DNA of 64,000 nt from assembly GCA_003194525.1 (NCBI GenBank), contig NBIV01000104.1, forward strand, positions 1 through 64,000, read 5' to 3'. The translations under genes were made by a program, and so were the position numbers. This document shows positions 53,827 through 64,000 of the stretch, piece by piece. The notes under the pieces were generated by a model. That model was not told the origin of the DNA and searched no databases. It saw nothing but the letters and a program-made list of their open reading frames with translations. The stretch comes from Gracilariopsis chorda (lineage: Eukaryota > Rhodophyta > Florideophyceae > Gracilariales > Gracilariaceae). Numbering within the stretch: the first letter of the stretch is position 1; each line of letters starts with the position of its first letter.

Positions 53827-55776
53827 TTACATTGAAGGATGGAGGATGGTAGGGATCCCACCGTAAGGGTTGTAGGTACGAAAGTTTTTGGCGCAGTGTG
53901 CGGAACATCTCGATCGGGCTACTCCTCTCTCATCATCTTCGGGAGAGTAGACTTCGATATCGTTATCATTGACCGCGTTTGCAGGAAAGAAGCCCAGAAC
54001 CCCATTTGCAGTGAGCTTCTTGTTCTCTATGTAGTCCGCCAGAATGCCTTGAGCTTCATCATATAACTTCTTTGCTTCTGCTCCCACGGTTTCATCGTTA
54101 AAGATCTTCGGATAGCCTCTGTTGGGATACTTACCCCGCAATTGCCACGTTTGGAAGAAAGGGTTCCAGTCAATGTATGAAAGGAGATCCTCTAACGGAT
54201 ACTCTCGCAGCACCTTCACACCCAAGAATCCAGGTCTACATGCAGGTGGTTCAGATCCGGTGAAGTCGATTCGCAGTTTGCGCCTACGCGCTTCCTTCAA
54301 ATCGATATACTTTCGTTCTTCCAACCCTGCATAGTGTTCCTCACGGAGCTCCTCATATTCTTCTGCAATGTCCTCGACGAAATCTTCGTTGTTGTTTTCG
54401 TCTAGCAACGAGGACACAACCGTAACAGCGCGAGAGGCATCGAGCACGTGAACCGTGGGAGCGTTGTAACGAGGTGCAACTTTCACAGCAGTGTGCATTT
54501 TTGACGTTGTAGCACCACCAATGAGAAGGGGAATTTTCATTTTCTCCTTGTCAAGTCTTGCAGCAACGTAAACCATCTCGTCGAGTGAAGGAGTGATGAG
54601 CCCAGATAGGCCAATCACATCAGCATTGTGCTCTCGTGCCGCGTCGATAATCTTATCACACGGGCACATGACTCCAAGGTCAACGACTCCGTAGTTGTTG
54701 CATCCCAACACAACGGCTACAATGTTCTTTCCGATATCATGTACATCCCCTTTAACGGTAGCTATCACCATTGTACCGGCATACATGTCGTCCTCCGAAG
54801 CCACTTCTCCTCTGGCCACAGCCTCTGCAATTCGGGCCTCTTTTTCTGCTTCCATGTACGGAATCAGAACAGCAACAGCTTTCTTCATAACACGAGCAGA
54901 CTTGATAACTTGTGAAAGAAACATCTTCCCAGCACCAAAAAGATCACCTACAATGTTCATTCCATCCATAAGCGGGCCCTCAATAACACTCAGTGGCTTA
55001 TCCGCTGCTTGACGAGCTTCTTCTACGTCTCCATTGACAAACTCATCGATCCCCTTCACCAAAGCATGCGACAGTCGTTGATTGACCGGAAGTTCACGCC
55101 ATTTGTTTTTGTCTGCATCATTGCCTGCTCCGAGGGAGCTCTTCTTGTCCATATTGAGCGAAAACTCGAGAAGGTTCTCGGTGGCCTCTGCTTTCCGGTT
55201 CAGCAGGACATCTTCGATGAGGTTTAGGAGATTTTCTGGAATATCGGAATACACTGGGATGATGCCCGCGTTGACAATACCCATGTCCATTCCGTTTGAG
55301 ATTCCGTGAAACAGGAATGCAGAATGCATCGCTTCACGCAGTGCGTTGTTCCCTCTGAAAGAGAAAGATATGTTTGAAACTCCTCCAGAGATGTGGCAGT
55401 GGGGTAAGGTGTCTTTGATAATTCTCGTAGCCTCGAAAAAGTCTTTGGCATAGTTGTTGTGTTCCTCTATACCAGTGGCAACAGTGAGAATGTTGGGGTC
55501 GAAGATGATATCGTTTGGATTGAACTTCACATCTTCCACAAGGATCTTGTATGGCCTTGAGCGTATTCGAACTTTCTCATCCCGGGTTGCCGCCTGCTCA
55601 TATTCATCGAAAGCCATAACGACTACTGCAGCTCCATAGCGTTTCACGAGCTTTGCGTGATGAATGAACTCATCTAAGGTCGTTAAACTCGCCAAGCAAT
55701 CGGTCAGCTTGCCTTGCCGGTCGCAGACCTGGGTGGAAAGTCGTGAAAGGGCCCCCGTCCAACTGCACGTATGCAT
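53827..55776 (-). pseudogene. metH: cobalamin-dependent methionine synthase (MetH) fragment
   Basis: A 649-codon frame. From residue about 35 ([18 protein letters not shown]) it matches the second half of the methyltetrahydrofolate-binding domain. The cap (KGIDEF to [16 protein letters not shown]) and the B12-binding domain follow, with DVHDIG at 344-349 supplying the cobalt-ligand His346. Then comes the start of the activation region ([16 protein letters not shown]). The homocysteine domain, the first half of the folate domain and most of the AdoMet-binding domain are absent. Near the 3' end EMFRTLRQK, expected of MetH, reads in another frame, indicating a frameshift near 53,930. Similarity begins just after CCTTAG (acceptor-like) and ends near GTAAGTGCG (donor-like), so it could be a large internal exon. 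No other MetH exon lies within 1 kb. It could also be a partial duplication or an assembly fault. Confidence 0.82.
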
Positions 55777-56280
55777 TCGGTCACGAGCCTGTTGTCAGAA
55801 GAAGATCCAACCACCGTTTCCCTGAATTTCTTCCCTCCGAGGAAGAGCTCCAACGTAGCCTCTGGACAGGGGGTTGTTCAGGGTTTTCTCGGACGACTAC
55901 GCTTGGGTCGGATGATGATGCAAGCTTCGCGCCGGATGTTTTGTCTGATCTCGCCGATGATATGAGGATTGGGCGAAAGGACGTCGTCAATGGTTTCTAT
56001 GGCGGCCAAGTGGTACATGCGGAGCGCCTTGTCGTGGTGTGCCCCTTAACCGACGATCTCTAGAGGGTGAATGAAGAGGTGCAGAGAAGAAGGCGATAGT
56101 CGTCGGAAACGGAACGCTTCAGCGTTTGAAGACACCTACGGGACCTAATACTTTCTTCATATCATATGTAGTCCAGTGAGTGTAGCGCGGCTACTGATTT
56201 GCAGTTCGTGGCTACGGTATAGGAGTAAGTATTATAGGTTGTTGGGGTTCTTAGCAAACCCCCGCGCTACGAGGGATTAA
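55777..56280. other. spacer upstream of MetH fragment
   Basis: Minus-strand 56,050-55,878 encodes about 56 residues ending in a basic tail (IIIRPKRSRPRKP, then TGA). It looks protein-like, but it is short and unassigned. Nothing else is recognised. Confidence 0.4.
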
Positions 56281-56640
56281 TGTATGCGTGTTCGTAGAAG
56301 AGAGGGAGATGTATTTCTAGCACTAACACAGAGAGAACAGTAGAGCACATAATGTTGAGGTGCCCATTTGCGAGTCGGACCAGACGCCAAGAACTATCTC
56401 CATTGAGCGAAACGAAGGACATGGATGTTGGCAGCTTAATTCAACAGTGGCCCTCAGAGGTTTTAGCTTTGCTGAGGAAAGAGAGCTTGTCGCAGAAGAA
56501 GGCTCTAGCTACCAGGTCGTCGAAAAAAAGGGCTTGCGCCATAAGCATATAATACAGCACAGAAAGAGTCTCAAACGCCTATTGAAGATACGAGACTCCT
56601 TGTTGCGTGCCCCTGGTGGAGAATTTCGCATCATTGCTTT
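56281..56640 (+). mobile_element. LINE (non-LTR retrotransposon) 3'-end scrap
   Basis: The plus-strand reading NTERTVEHIMLRCPFASRTRR near 56,326-56,386 matches the C-terminal Cys/His segment (xTxEHxLxxCP) that ends many LINE ORF2 proteins. The frame continues for about 50 codons. The reverse transcriptase domain is not next to it; a second scrap with LGVVFDRNLS near 56,760 may be another LINE piece. Heavily truncated. Confidence 0.5.
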
Positions 56641-57088
56641 CTGTTCGTAGATCTTCGACCTGTATTAGGTGTTGTATTCATTCTAAGCGGCGAACTCTTG
56701 ACCCCAACTACACGTTCAGTTGTACTACGGACGGTACCAAAGGTACCAACTTCTGCTTTGGGCGTAGTCTTCGACAGAAACCTTTCCCTCCTCCATTTCG
56801 CGCTGTTTTCTTCTTCAATGGAATGGTTGCCACACTTCAACAATCGCATCGAGTCTCAGCACGTGCCCTCTGCGATACAATGGCGCTCTCATGGAATCCA
56901 CACAGGAGTAGATATTAGGTCAACTGGAAGCCACTCAGCCTGATACCAGCACCACGCCTTGGAAGGCTAAAAAGTAGCTCCAGTAGTTATATTCAGATCT
57001 TCCACAAAACCATACTGAGAAACGTTAATACGGTAGGTCTTTGCCATCGGACTCGCCTGCAGTGTCTCAAAATCCGTGCAGATTGAGC
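56641..57088. other. 3' flank of POLE, no gene
   Basis: Short plus-strand open stretches only. One (about 56,698-56,943) carries LGVVFDRNLSLL, loosely like LINE sequence. No clear polyadenylation signal could be assigned. Confidence 0.4.
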
Positions 57089-60000
57089 CTAATCAAGTGA
57101 ATCGCACATCCATGAAACGGTCTCTGTCAAATACTCAAACCCATGAAACTCAGCTACACTCCGAAGAGCTTGCAGATGCTTCCTCACCCAGCAGCTATCC
57201 GTCATCAATTCGAATGGGCTCCCACTGCAAGAACAGTGAGATGTCATGTTCTCTCTTTTCACCATCTGACACTTCCTACATATTAAATCCTGAACCTGGT
57301 ACGACGTGTAAACCTTCTGGGCAATTCTCGTCAGGTCCAGTTCGATTTGCCTGACATCGTAGGAATTCCCGCAGTACTCGCACGCCCAAGGCAGCTTCTT
57401 GTGATGCCCAGACTCGTCCTGTGATTCTTCCCCATGGTCACGCGACCACAATCTGGAGTCCCTGGCAACGTCCAAGTTGACAACTGCATTGCAATAGGCA
57501 CATATCACGTCTTGAAGCAGCACTGGAAGCGCAGGATCGAAAAACTGAGCTTCCGTTGCGAATTCCCGAACACCAAGCATTTGCAAAAGATTTCGACGCA
57601 TGTCCGCAACTTCCTCAGTTGATGTCGAATCCATCGAAAGGACGTGACACAAAGATCGAACAAATTCTAGCGCGGGATTTCGGTTCCTGGCTGTCACAGT
57701 TGTGAGGGCCGACGGGACACGAGGAAAAGTCAAGGATGGAGACTTTTCTCGCATTTCATGTACCTTCTGTAGGAGTTGAGTGGTTAGGCTTCTAACCAGC
57801 GACTTCACTTCTTCAGCAAATCCATCTCCCCTCGGTCTCAAGCAGCGCTTCTTCGATTTCGGTTCGTCGTGCTCACTTTGTTCTGAGCAGTCCAGTTCCA
57901 TGCTAGCCTCCATCTCTTCTGTTCGCAGTCTCTGCACCATTGGCCGTCGAATGAACTCTTCTACGACCTGTGTCCACAATACTGCGATCGGTAGGGGAAG
58001 ATAACGCGGGAAATCCCATTCCATTCGCACCAATGGAATATCCTGACTAGCGTATACTCGTCGCCTGTTTGAACTTAACGCTTGTGCCTCTGCAAAGTCT
58101 CCATTCAGGATTAGAGACTCTTCTGGTGCAGGCAGTGCACCATAATTGAAACGATCCACAAACAACAGACCAGCGTATACCCCAATTACAGGATGAAACC
58201 TTAAGTGACGAAACAGAGGCTTTTCCTTCACAGTCTTCTCGAGGAACCCTGCGTACCGCAGTCCGTCAATTGTTTGAGTCTTCGGAGTGGCCAGTAAGAG
58301 TCTAGAGGACGATGCATATACTACGGAGGCCCCCAGATTCCTGAGTTCCCCGATCAATTGCCGAAACACCTTCTTGACTAACCAGCCCAAGAACCTGGCT
58401 AGTGCAGGATCGTACAATATTGAAGATTCTGATCGAGTCCAGCGATTCAAGTGATCTAAAAGGCTACGCGCGATAGCGGCAGCTTCAGGGCTTGCTTCTT
58501 GCGAAGCTGTTTTGTCCCAGCTTCTCACAAGATCCTTGAGAATGCGAAAAGCGGGTGCCGATGATGCCATTTCATCTAGTGGTGCCATTCGTTTTCCAAC
58601 CACACCTTCTTCATTGCCAAATGATTTCTTTGATCTCGAGGAAGTAGCCGCTGTTCTCACCGCCTTAGAGCTTCCCTCCGCGGCTGCATCGAATGCAAGG
58701 TCAGTTCCTTCAACTTGGTTAACGTATGATGAAGAAAGAATGGTAGCTATAGATAGATTAGTCAACTCAGTATCTACACACACCGTGCGGTACGAACCGG
58801 AGCACACGATCTCTGGAACTGATGGCAGTTCGTTTTGTAGGTTGTTGTCATCTTCTTCAAGACCACCCAGATCTGGCTGAGAGGCATTAGAAGCCCACAG
58901 AATATGGTCCCTGTTGATTAACTCTCGGCCTACCAGCACGTCAAGGGCCTGAGAATGGACATCTGTCAAAGACATATTCCCAATTGGAATTCCAGCGAAC
59001 CTGGATAGAAGTAGTTGGTTCGGAAGCCAATCGTGAACATCTGCAAATCTCGACAAAGCTGTGGACGCTGCACGGTTTTCCCAGGCAATGGGCATATAAT
59101 TGCCGTCCTCGGCGTTGCCTGCGACTCGAATGACAGGATAGGCTCGAACAGCTGGAACGCACTCTTCAAGAGCGGACACGTTCGTGTAGAGAGACCCCTT
59201 CTTCTCCTTTGAACCAAACATGGCACTCGTTGCAATAGCCGTGTCCATCGCTGGCCATTGGGCAATCAGCATAGTTTTCAAACCAGTGGATCGTAGTTTA
59301 TCTGACAGCCGTAATCCGTCTCGCAAGTTTGACAACAGGCGTTGTAATTCACCCCAAGCCTCTTGCCGAGTCTTCACAACCGTTGTAGAAAATGTTGAGT
59401 CCTTTGGCAGAATGGAGGCTCTGCGTTTTTCATTCGGTTCGCCTGGGTTGCTTCCATCACGTGTTGAGTCAGGATTTGCGCTCCCAGGCTTTCCCCTCGT
59501 TTGAACAATACTTCTCCAAAGTCGTTTGAGATTGATCCCGACTGCTTCTGTGGGTGTGACAACTACAACATGTGCCAGTTTCGCATCTGGTGCTACCAAT
59601 GCGTATAAGGCCCTTGAACTTCCATCTACAGCATGAGACCCGTAGAGGAAGGCCTGATGAAGGATCACGTTTTCTGACTCGCTTCTAGACTTTTGAAGAT
59701 ACGGTGCAGCTTCTGAGCTCTTAGGTACAATATCATCAAGGCAAAGCCCGCGCCTTAGGAGCTTTTTCGATGTCATATTTGCAACAAATGACTTGCGTGG
59801 CGCACAAAACGTACCAAGTGTGACGATGACTTCATATTCTAATGGTGTTTGTGTTCCAAACACACCATCCACCGCCCCTGCGTCGTTCAGGAGGGATGTG
59901 ATGTCCTTATCGGTCTGCTGAAAACGTGCCTCACATACCTCCAAGCGAAAGAGGTGGTGAACCGGACGGGACCGTGGCAGAGTAACTCCGCGAATAGCAC

Positions 60001-63000
60001 CGCAGGAAACGCCTGGTATGTTCGGTGCAGACGCTGACTTTGAATTAAAGTATAACACTCTCTTAACGTGCAACGGAATACTGTACAATTGTCCGCTCTC
60101 GAATCGACCTGCCTCCTTCTTCGTTGGAAGCACCCAAAGCTGGTATTCTCCTGGAGATCCTGCTACCGAAGATACAGAAACGGTTTGCCAAATAACACCA
60201 GGACCCAGCAAGGGAACCGTTTTGTTCTTGAAGAAACTCTGCGGAAGCTTCTCTCTCCGAAGGTCAACAGTGAAGTTCTCCGGGGCGTAGTCAGGTAACG
60301 TGCCGTGATGTATCTTGGATCTCTTCCGAGGGCGATTGATTCCGAACCTCTCGGCAAATGATCTGCCTCCAAAGGGCTTATTCACGTTGCTCTGTAGGGC
60401 TCCCCCTTCGTGCTCAGTATCACTCGCTTCATCTCTCTCTTGGACTTCATGAATTCGCCGCTTCTGCGCATACCGCTCAGTTCTGATCAAGCGTTGGGCT
60501 CGCCATATTCTTTTAGCATAGCGCAGCCATCCTGAGTAATCAGATCGAATGTCAGGATGTGAAGAACGTAAGAGATTTAGCATCCTGTTCCGTGCTTCCG
60601 TTGCCCGCATGTTCGGATCTCCGACTTTTATTCGAAGTAGCAGTTCGTCTGGATGAACTCCAGTTCTCTTCCTGATGTCCTGTGCTCTGCGTAGTCTCCT
60701 CGTCACGGCTGCCCGAGCTCGTCGTTGTGCGATTCTAGCAGAAGTCCATGAGGCGACTGGAAGATCCTCGATGTCTTCAATTGCTAGCTTGTCTGTATCT
60801 TCAGCTGCATCCCTGAGCGATTTCATAGAAACCTGAGCACGATGTCCCTTTGGAAGCGGGCGGAAGAAGGAAGACAGTTTTTGCTGCTTCCGTACGTCAG
60901 TTAGTTCTCTACATTTCTTGACAAGCCAGGCCGGATACTCGATCCTAGGTACAGGATTCTCAACCGCTTGAAGGGCAGCGGGAATACTGACTATCTTAAG
61001 TATGGCGTTTGCAAGCCGTCCCTTGTAATAGTCCCAATCAAGAAGTTCGCGCAGAGCCAGCCCTTCGTTATCAGCACTCTTCGTCCACTTCTTTAGCAAA
61101 CGCCTCCGAACTACTTCTTTCTGAAACTCGAAGATCTTCACTGGAATAGCTCTTGAAGTCACCTGAGTGTCTTCAGGTTTTCTTCCAATAACATAAGTAG
61201 CGGCTAGACCCTTGTCTTTGACAATAGCAGAACCAAGGAACTCTTGCATCCTACTGGCGCACGTAATTGCACAGCTTTTCTGTCCGGCCTGAAGGTACTC
61301 TTGTAACGGCTTGCTCATGTTGTTTTGTTCAACAAGCAGTTCTAAAAGCTGAGCGTCTGATAGTCCTTCCCCCTTAGATGTCAGGATATCAAGCCATTTG
61401 TTACAAGTGAGCCCAACCTCTTTGTAGCACTCGAAAATTGAGCCACCCTCAAGGAAACGGCCAAAGATTTCCTTCTGAAACTCTTTGATTAGTTTTAGCT
61501 CACCTCTTCTCTTGATTTCGAAGCCCTTGAGTTCTGCCAGAGAACCGTCGTCGTTGAAAACTGCGTAGCGTTTCTTGATACTCTTTCCTTCCTCCAGAGA
61601 TGCGGGAAGCACCATCGCACGGTAAGGACCGTCTACTTCGAACATAATTGAACATTCCGTCCTTTGCTCATACTCCAATGTCTCAGCATCTACCAAGTCC
61701 TGATATTGACGGTTGCTGAAATTTGCGGCTACGTCTGCGTTGAACACGGAGCAGATGTAGTTAAAGGAGCATTTCTTTCCAGACTTGGTCGTGAACGAGA
61801 AGTTTTCTGGGAAGGATTTCGGCAACACGCACCAGATACCATCTGTGTCAAGCTCAAGAGGAAGCCCAACCTTTTCAATGAACTCCCGCGCACGACGAAT
61901 GATTAGACCTCCGGTGTTTGTTACGATCCCAGCCATTTCCATAGAATACCAACGGGCACCTTTCCTCATGACATATCCGTAGAATGAGTTCAGGATACAT
62001 TTATGAGCCAACTGCAGGGAATCGTATAATACCACAAGCTTTTCAGCACGTTTCAGGGCTTCAATATCCCCTGACTCCTTAGCTTCAGCCTTGAGCTTCT
62101 TTTGCTTCTTCAGGAGAGCTTTGTATTCGTATCGACGGTCACGGAAAGCACGCACGGTATCCACGTAGAATGGATTTTCTCGTTGGCAAATGGTCGCAGT
62201 TTTCGGCTCGACCCGGGTGTCTAGCGTCTTCCTGTAGTTTCGTCGACAATACTCTTTTAAGCGGCTTCTGAACAAAACGTTCTTTCGGGCTTCCTCGTCG
62301 TTGAAACTGGCCACGGCGGAACTGCCTTTGTTTCTGTACGGCGAAGGGCGATCGCGGTTGAATGGTGGAGACTTGGCTTGTTCTTCGTGTTTGTTTGGAG
62401 ACTTACTCTTGGCAGCTTCTTCACTGGCACGGAGCTCAGTTTGTCGTTGTTCATGAGCCGTTCTTCTCTGGATCATTTCCGCTTCTCCACGGGAGGCCGG
62501 ATAAAACTCTCCACGCCACGTCCATTCCATGTCGCGTTGGCATTCCGACATTCCATTGAAATCGCATGCTGCGCACTGAGCTGGGGTAACAACGGCATGC
62601 GGCTGAAGTCGATTTGTTAGAATGATGTTTGGATACATGGCCGAAACATCTAAATGGTAGATGAGTGGCTTCTCACTTCGTCTAGGTTTCTCACGCAGTG
62701 CGTGAAGTTGTCTCACGATCTCATTCCGAACTTCGTCGTAGTTGGTGATGTCATCGATGTTCGTTTTGGATTCAACGGTGATGGCGAACCTAAGGGTCTC
62801 GTTCAACGTCTTTTCCAGATCCTCCAGAGCATCAACGTCAACATCAAAACACAGCGGTAAGTCGCTTCGATAAACCCCAGTTCGAAGAGCTTCTACATGA
62901 CCGCCGATGTAGGTCTCAGACTCCAGAACATGCCCATCCTCCGTGAGTTTACCTATGGCAGATCCATTGTGCTTGTTCGGAGCCACGATCCTTTTTTCAC

Positions 63001-64000
63001 GTGCCTGGCACATAAGCAACATTTCGCACAACGTACCCGAACCCTTACGGAGTACGTCATCAGGACTGAGAGGGATGATATTGCAAAGTGAGAATATAAA
63101 CGGATGTACGTACTTCATGTACAGGTGAAAAGTGCACACCGCGTCTGAAACGGAATACTTTGCCATTTCATCCGGTCTCTCAATAGCGGCTCTGACCATT
63201 TCCTCTGGAGGAATTTCCTCTGGTTCGAACCCCAGGAGTACGCGAGTAACCGCCTTCAAGCCGCGAGATCCCTGCGGAAGGTAGGAGTCGCGATTGACCC
63301 AGTGAAACACATCCATATGAATCGTGGACCTTCCTTCGGTTTGCCTTGTCATTCGAAGATCGGTTTGACACCTCATGGAAATCTCCTTACCCATATCCAT
63401 GCCCAGCATGGACGCCCTGGTCTCAATGAAGGGCCAGTCAAAGTAGTCGCCATTGAAAGTGACAAACACTCTTGGTGCCGCGAGGCGGACTTCGCTGAAG
63501 AAACGTTGCAACACAGCCTTTTCATTTGGCTCGTTATAAACTTCAAAGGATCCGTGGAACTCCGGGTGAGGTCGGTATTCAAAATTATCTATATCTTTGG
63601 AGACTACCTCTCGATTGATGGCCAAAAACCCGTTTCCATCAACCATCCAAGAAATCATCATGACCTGGTCTCCAGCCTCTGCATCTGGAAACTTGAGTGG
63701 TTTCTTGGTACATTCAATGTCGAATGCTAGCACGACGGGGGACGCACGTTCAACGATTTCAGGCAGTCTGGTAAGATGTGCACTGAGAAAGTCATTGGCG
63801 TGACCCTCATTAAGATCGGGGTCGCGCTCTGTGGCGAGAGGATGTTGTTGTTGATCACGAAGCAAGTGCTCTTCATAGTCCTGATGTGACTGATGAGCGT
63901 GGTGTGTATCGCCACCAGGAGTGACCTTGTACCAATAACCAACGTTAATCTTCTTGTCAATGGCCAGTCGATTAACCGGTGCAACATCGTACTCACGCAT
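57089..64000 (-). CDS. POLE: DNA polymerase epsilon catalytic subunit, 5' end outside the window
   Basis: 2,303 codons without an intron. The leading-strand replicative polymerase, acting in the nucleus. The last Met codon in the window aligns with the internal MREYDV of other eukaryotic Pol epsilon proteins, so roughly 200 N-terminal residues lie beyond 64000. The exonuclease is present: Exo I FDIE (D94, E96), Exo II NGDYFDWPF (183-191), Exo III YSVSD (282-286). Polymerase motif A is LDVSAMYPN (D451), motif B KCILNSFYGYVMRKGARW, and motif C ELDTDG near 716-720. Four cysteines (CAAC at 476-479, then C487 and C604) match the iron-sulfur cluster of the catalytic core. The inactive second polymerase half follows, ending in two zinc-binding pairs (CAYC with CEYC; CRKC with CSC). 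A low-complexity insert lies at about 505-565. All catalytic residues are present. Confidence 0.97.
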   Translation of the reverse strand: MREYDVAPVNRLAIDKKINVGYWYKVTPGGDTHHAHQSHQDYEEHLLRDQQQHPLATERDPDLNEGHANDFLSAHLTRLPEIVERASPVVLAFDIECTKKPLKFPDAEAGDQVMMISWMVDGNGFLAINREVVSKDIDNFEYRPHPEFHGSFEVYNEPNEKAVLQRFFSEVRLAAPRVFVTFNGDYFDWPFIETRASMLGMDMGKEISMRCQTDLRMTRQTEGRSTIHMDVFHWVNRDSYLPQGSRGLKAVTRVLLGFEPEEIPPEEMVRAAIERPDEMAKYSVSDAVCTFHLYMKYVHPFIFSLCNIIPLSPDDVLRKGSGTLCEMLLMCQAREKRIVAPNKHNGSAIGKLTEDGHVLESETYIGGHVEALRTGVYRSDLPLCFDVDVDALEDLEKTLNETLRFAITVESKTNIDDITNYDEVRNEIVRQLHALREKPRRSEKPLIYHLDVSAMYPNIILTNRLQPHAVVTPAQCAACDFNGMSECQRDMEWTWRGEFYPASRGEAEMIQRRTAHEQRQTELRASEEAAKSKSPNKHEEQAKSPPFNRDRPSPYRNKGSSAVASFNDEEARKNVLFRSRLKEYCRRNYRKTLDTRVEPKTATICQRENPFYVDTVRAFRDRRYEYKALLKKQKKLKAEAKESGDIEALKRAEKLVVLYDSLQLAHKCILNSFYGYVMRKGARWYSMEMAGIVTNTGGLIIRRAREFIEKVGLPLELDTDGIWCVLPKSFPENFSFTTKSGKKCSFNYICSVFNADVAANFSNRQYQDLVDAETLEYEQRTECSIMFEVDGPYRAMVLPASLEEGKSIKKRYAVFNDDGSLAELKGFEIKRRGELKLIKEFQKEIFGRFLEGGSIFECYKEVGLTCNKWLDILTSKGEGLSDAQLLELLVEQNNMSKPLQEYLQAGQKSCAITCASRMQEFLGSAIVKDKGLAATYVIGRKPEDTQVTSRAIPVKIFEFQKEVVRRRLLKKWTKSADNEGLALRELLDWDYYKGRLANAILKIVSIPAALQAVENPVPRIEYPAWLVKKCRELTDVRKQQKLSSFFRPLPKGHRAQVSMKSLRDAAEDTDKLAIEDIEDLPVASWTSARIAQRRARAAVTRRLRRAQDIRKRTGVHPDELLLRIKVGDPNMRATEARNRMLNLLRSSHPDIRSDYSGWLRYAKRIWRAQRLIRTERYAQKRRIHEVQERDEASDTEHEGGALQSNVNKPFGGRSFAERFGINRPRKRSKIHHGTLPDYAPENFTVDLRREKLPQSFFKNKTVPLLGPGVIWQTVSVSSVAGSPGEYQLWVLPTKKEAGRFESGQLYSIPLHVKRVLYFNSKSASAPNIPGVSCGAIRGVTLPRSRPVHHLFRLEVCEARFQQTDKDITSLLNDAGAVDGVFGTQTPLEYEVIVTLGTFCAPRKSFVANMTSKKLLRRGLCLDDIVPKSSEAAPYLQKSRSESENVILHQAFLYGSHAVDGSSRALYALVAPDAKLAHVVVVTPTEAVGINLKRLWRSIVQTRGKPGSANPDSTRDGSNPGEPNEKRRASILPKDSTFSTTVVKTRQEAWGELQRLLSNLRDGLRLSDKLRSTGLKTMLIAQWPAMDTAIATSAMFGSKEKKGSLYTNVSALEECVPAVRAYPVIRVAGNAEDGNYMPIAWENRAASTALSRFADVHDWLPNQLLLSRFAGIPIGNMSLTDVHSQALDVLVGRELINRDHILWASNASQPDLGGLEEDDNNLQNELPSVPEIVCSGSYRTVCVDTELTNLSIATILSSSYVNQVEGTDLAFDAAAEGSSKAVRTAATSSRSKKSFGNEEGVVGKRMAPLDEMASSAPAFRILKDLVRSWDKTASQEASPEAAAIARSLLDHLNRWTRSESSILYDPALARFLGWLVKKVFRQLIGELRNLGASVVYASSSRLLLATPKTQTIDGLRYAGFLEKTVKEKPLFRHLRFHPVIGVYAGLLFVDRFNYGALPAPEESLILNGDFAEAQALSSNRRRVYASQDIPLVRMEWDFPRYLPLPIAVLWTQVVEEFIRRPMVQRLRTEEMEASMELDCSEQSEHDEPKSKKRCLRPRGDGFAEEVKSLVRSLTTQLLQKVHEMREKSPSLTFPRVPSALTTVTARNRNPALEFVRSLCHVLSMDSTSTEEVADMRRNLLQMLGVREFATEAQFFDPALPVLLQDVICAYCNAVVNLDVARDSRLWSRDHGEESQDESGHHKKLPWACEYCGNSYDVRQIELDLTRIAQKVYTSYQVQDLICRKCQMVKRENMTSHCSCSGSPFELMTDSCWVRKHLQALRSVAEFHGFEYLTETVSWMCDSLD

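Noticed and set aside
55878-56050. Short helical, basic-tailed minus-strand reading next to the MetH fragment
   Set aside because: Looks protein-like but is only about 56 codons with a stop directly upstream; no family could be named.
57434-63803. Numerous plus-strand open frames across POLE
   Set aside because: Shadows of the POLE coding strand.
1-64000. CRISPR array, prophage, operon or defence island
   Set aside because: No regularly spaced repeats, no bacterial gene organisation; transposon-rich eukaryotic DNA explains the layout.
1-64000. tRNA or rRNA genes
   Set aside because: No cloverleaf-like or rRNA-like segment was recognised by eye; a tRNA scan was not possible.

Overview
The window looks like nuclear DNA of a eukaryotic alga, most likely a red alga (inference). 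The last gene is a DNA polymerase epsilon catalytic subunit read as one uninterrupted frame of 2,303 codons, so the genome is intron-poor. Beside it lie a formate/nitrite-type transporter with an organelle-like leader, a vanadium-haloperoxidase-family protein (a family prominent in red algae) and part of a cobalamin-dependent methionine synthase. I see no rRNA or tRNA gene and no CRISPR array.

Layout. 1-2.4 kb: anonymous DNA and an Arg/Ser/Gly-rich protein gene. 3.1-5.3 kb: an intact pogo-like DNA transposon (copy A). 5.3-7.5 kb: non-coding, with a 65-nt palindrome. 7.5-11.4 kb: a piggyBac-like transposon whose transposase appears to carry an embedded YqaJ-type nuclease domain; the frame is kept but has four stops. 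11.8-28.7 kb: two nested Ty3/gypsy LTR elements. The outer, older one lies on the minus strand (320-bp LTRs about 90% alike, 5-bp target duplication CCCAC). It was split by a younger plus-strand chromovirus-like element at 13,156-24,587 (825-bp LTRs about 98% alike, duplication ATGAG). 28.7-38.3 kb: mostly decayed DNA with a 50-bp tandem repeat, a candidate small spliced host gene and a Pif1/Helitron-type helicase remnant. 38.3-42.0 kb: a broken DIRS-like tyrosine-recombinase retroelement. 42.3-43.3 kb: a DDE transposase remnant. 44.4-46.0 kb: the haloperoxidase-like gene. 46.6-48.8 kb: a second kind of pogo element. 48.9-51.1 kb: pogo copy B, apparently identical to copy A. 52.0-64.0 kb: the gene-rich end, with the transporter, methionine synthase fragment, a LINE scrap and POLE, all genes on the minus strand.

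The host genes do not form a pathway; they are unrelated genes in a transposon-dense neighbourhood. The most unusual signals are (1) a 595-codon open frame antisense to the young LTR element, between pol and the 3' LTR; (2) very dense tiny inverted repeats (4-10 bp stems, 2-7 nt loops) throughout that same element, on both coding strands and in the LTRs; and (3) the piggyBac-like transposase with the nuclease domain inside it. Family assignments come from motifs read by eye; no database search was possible.
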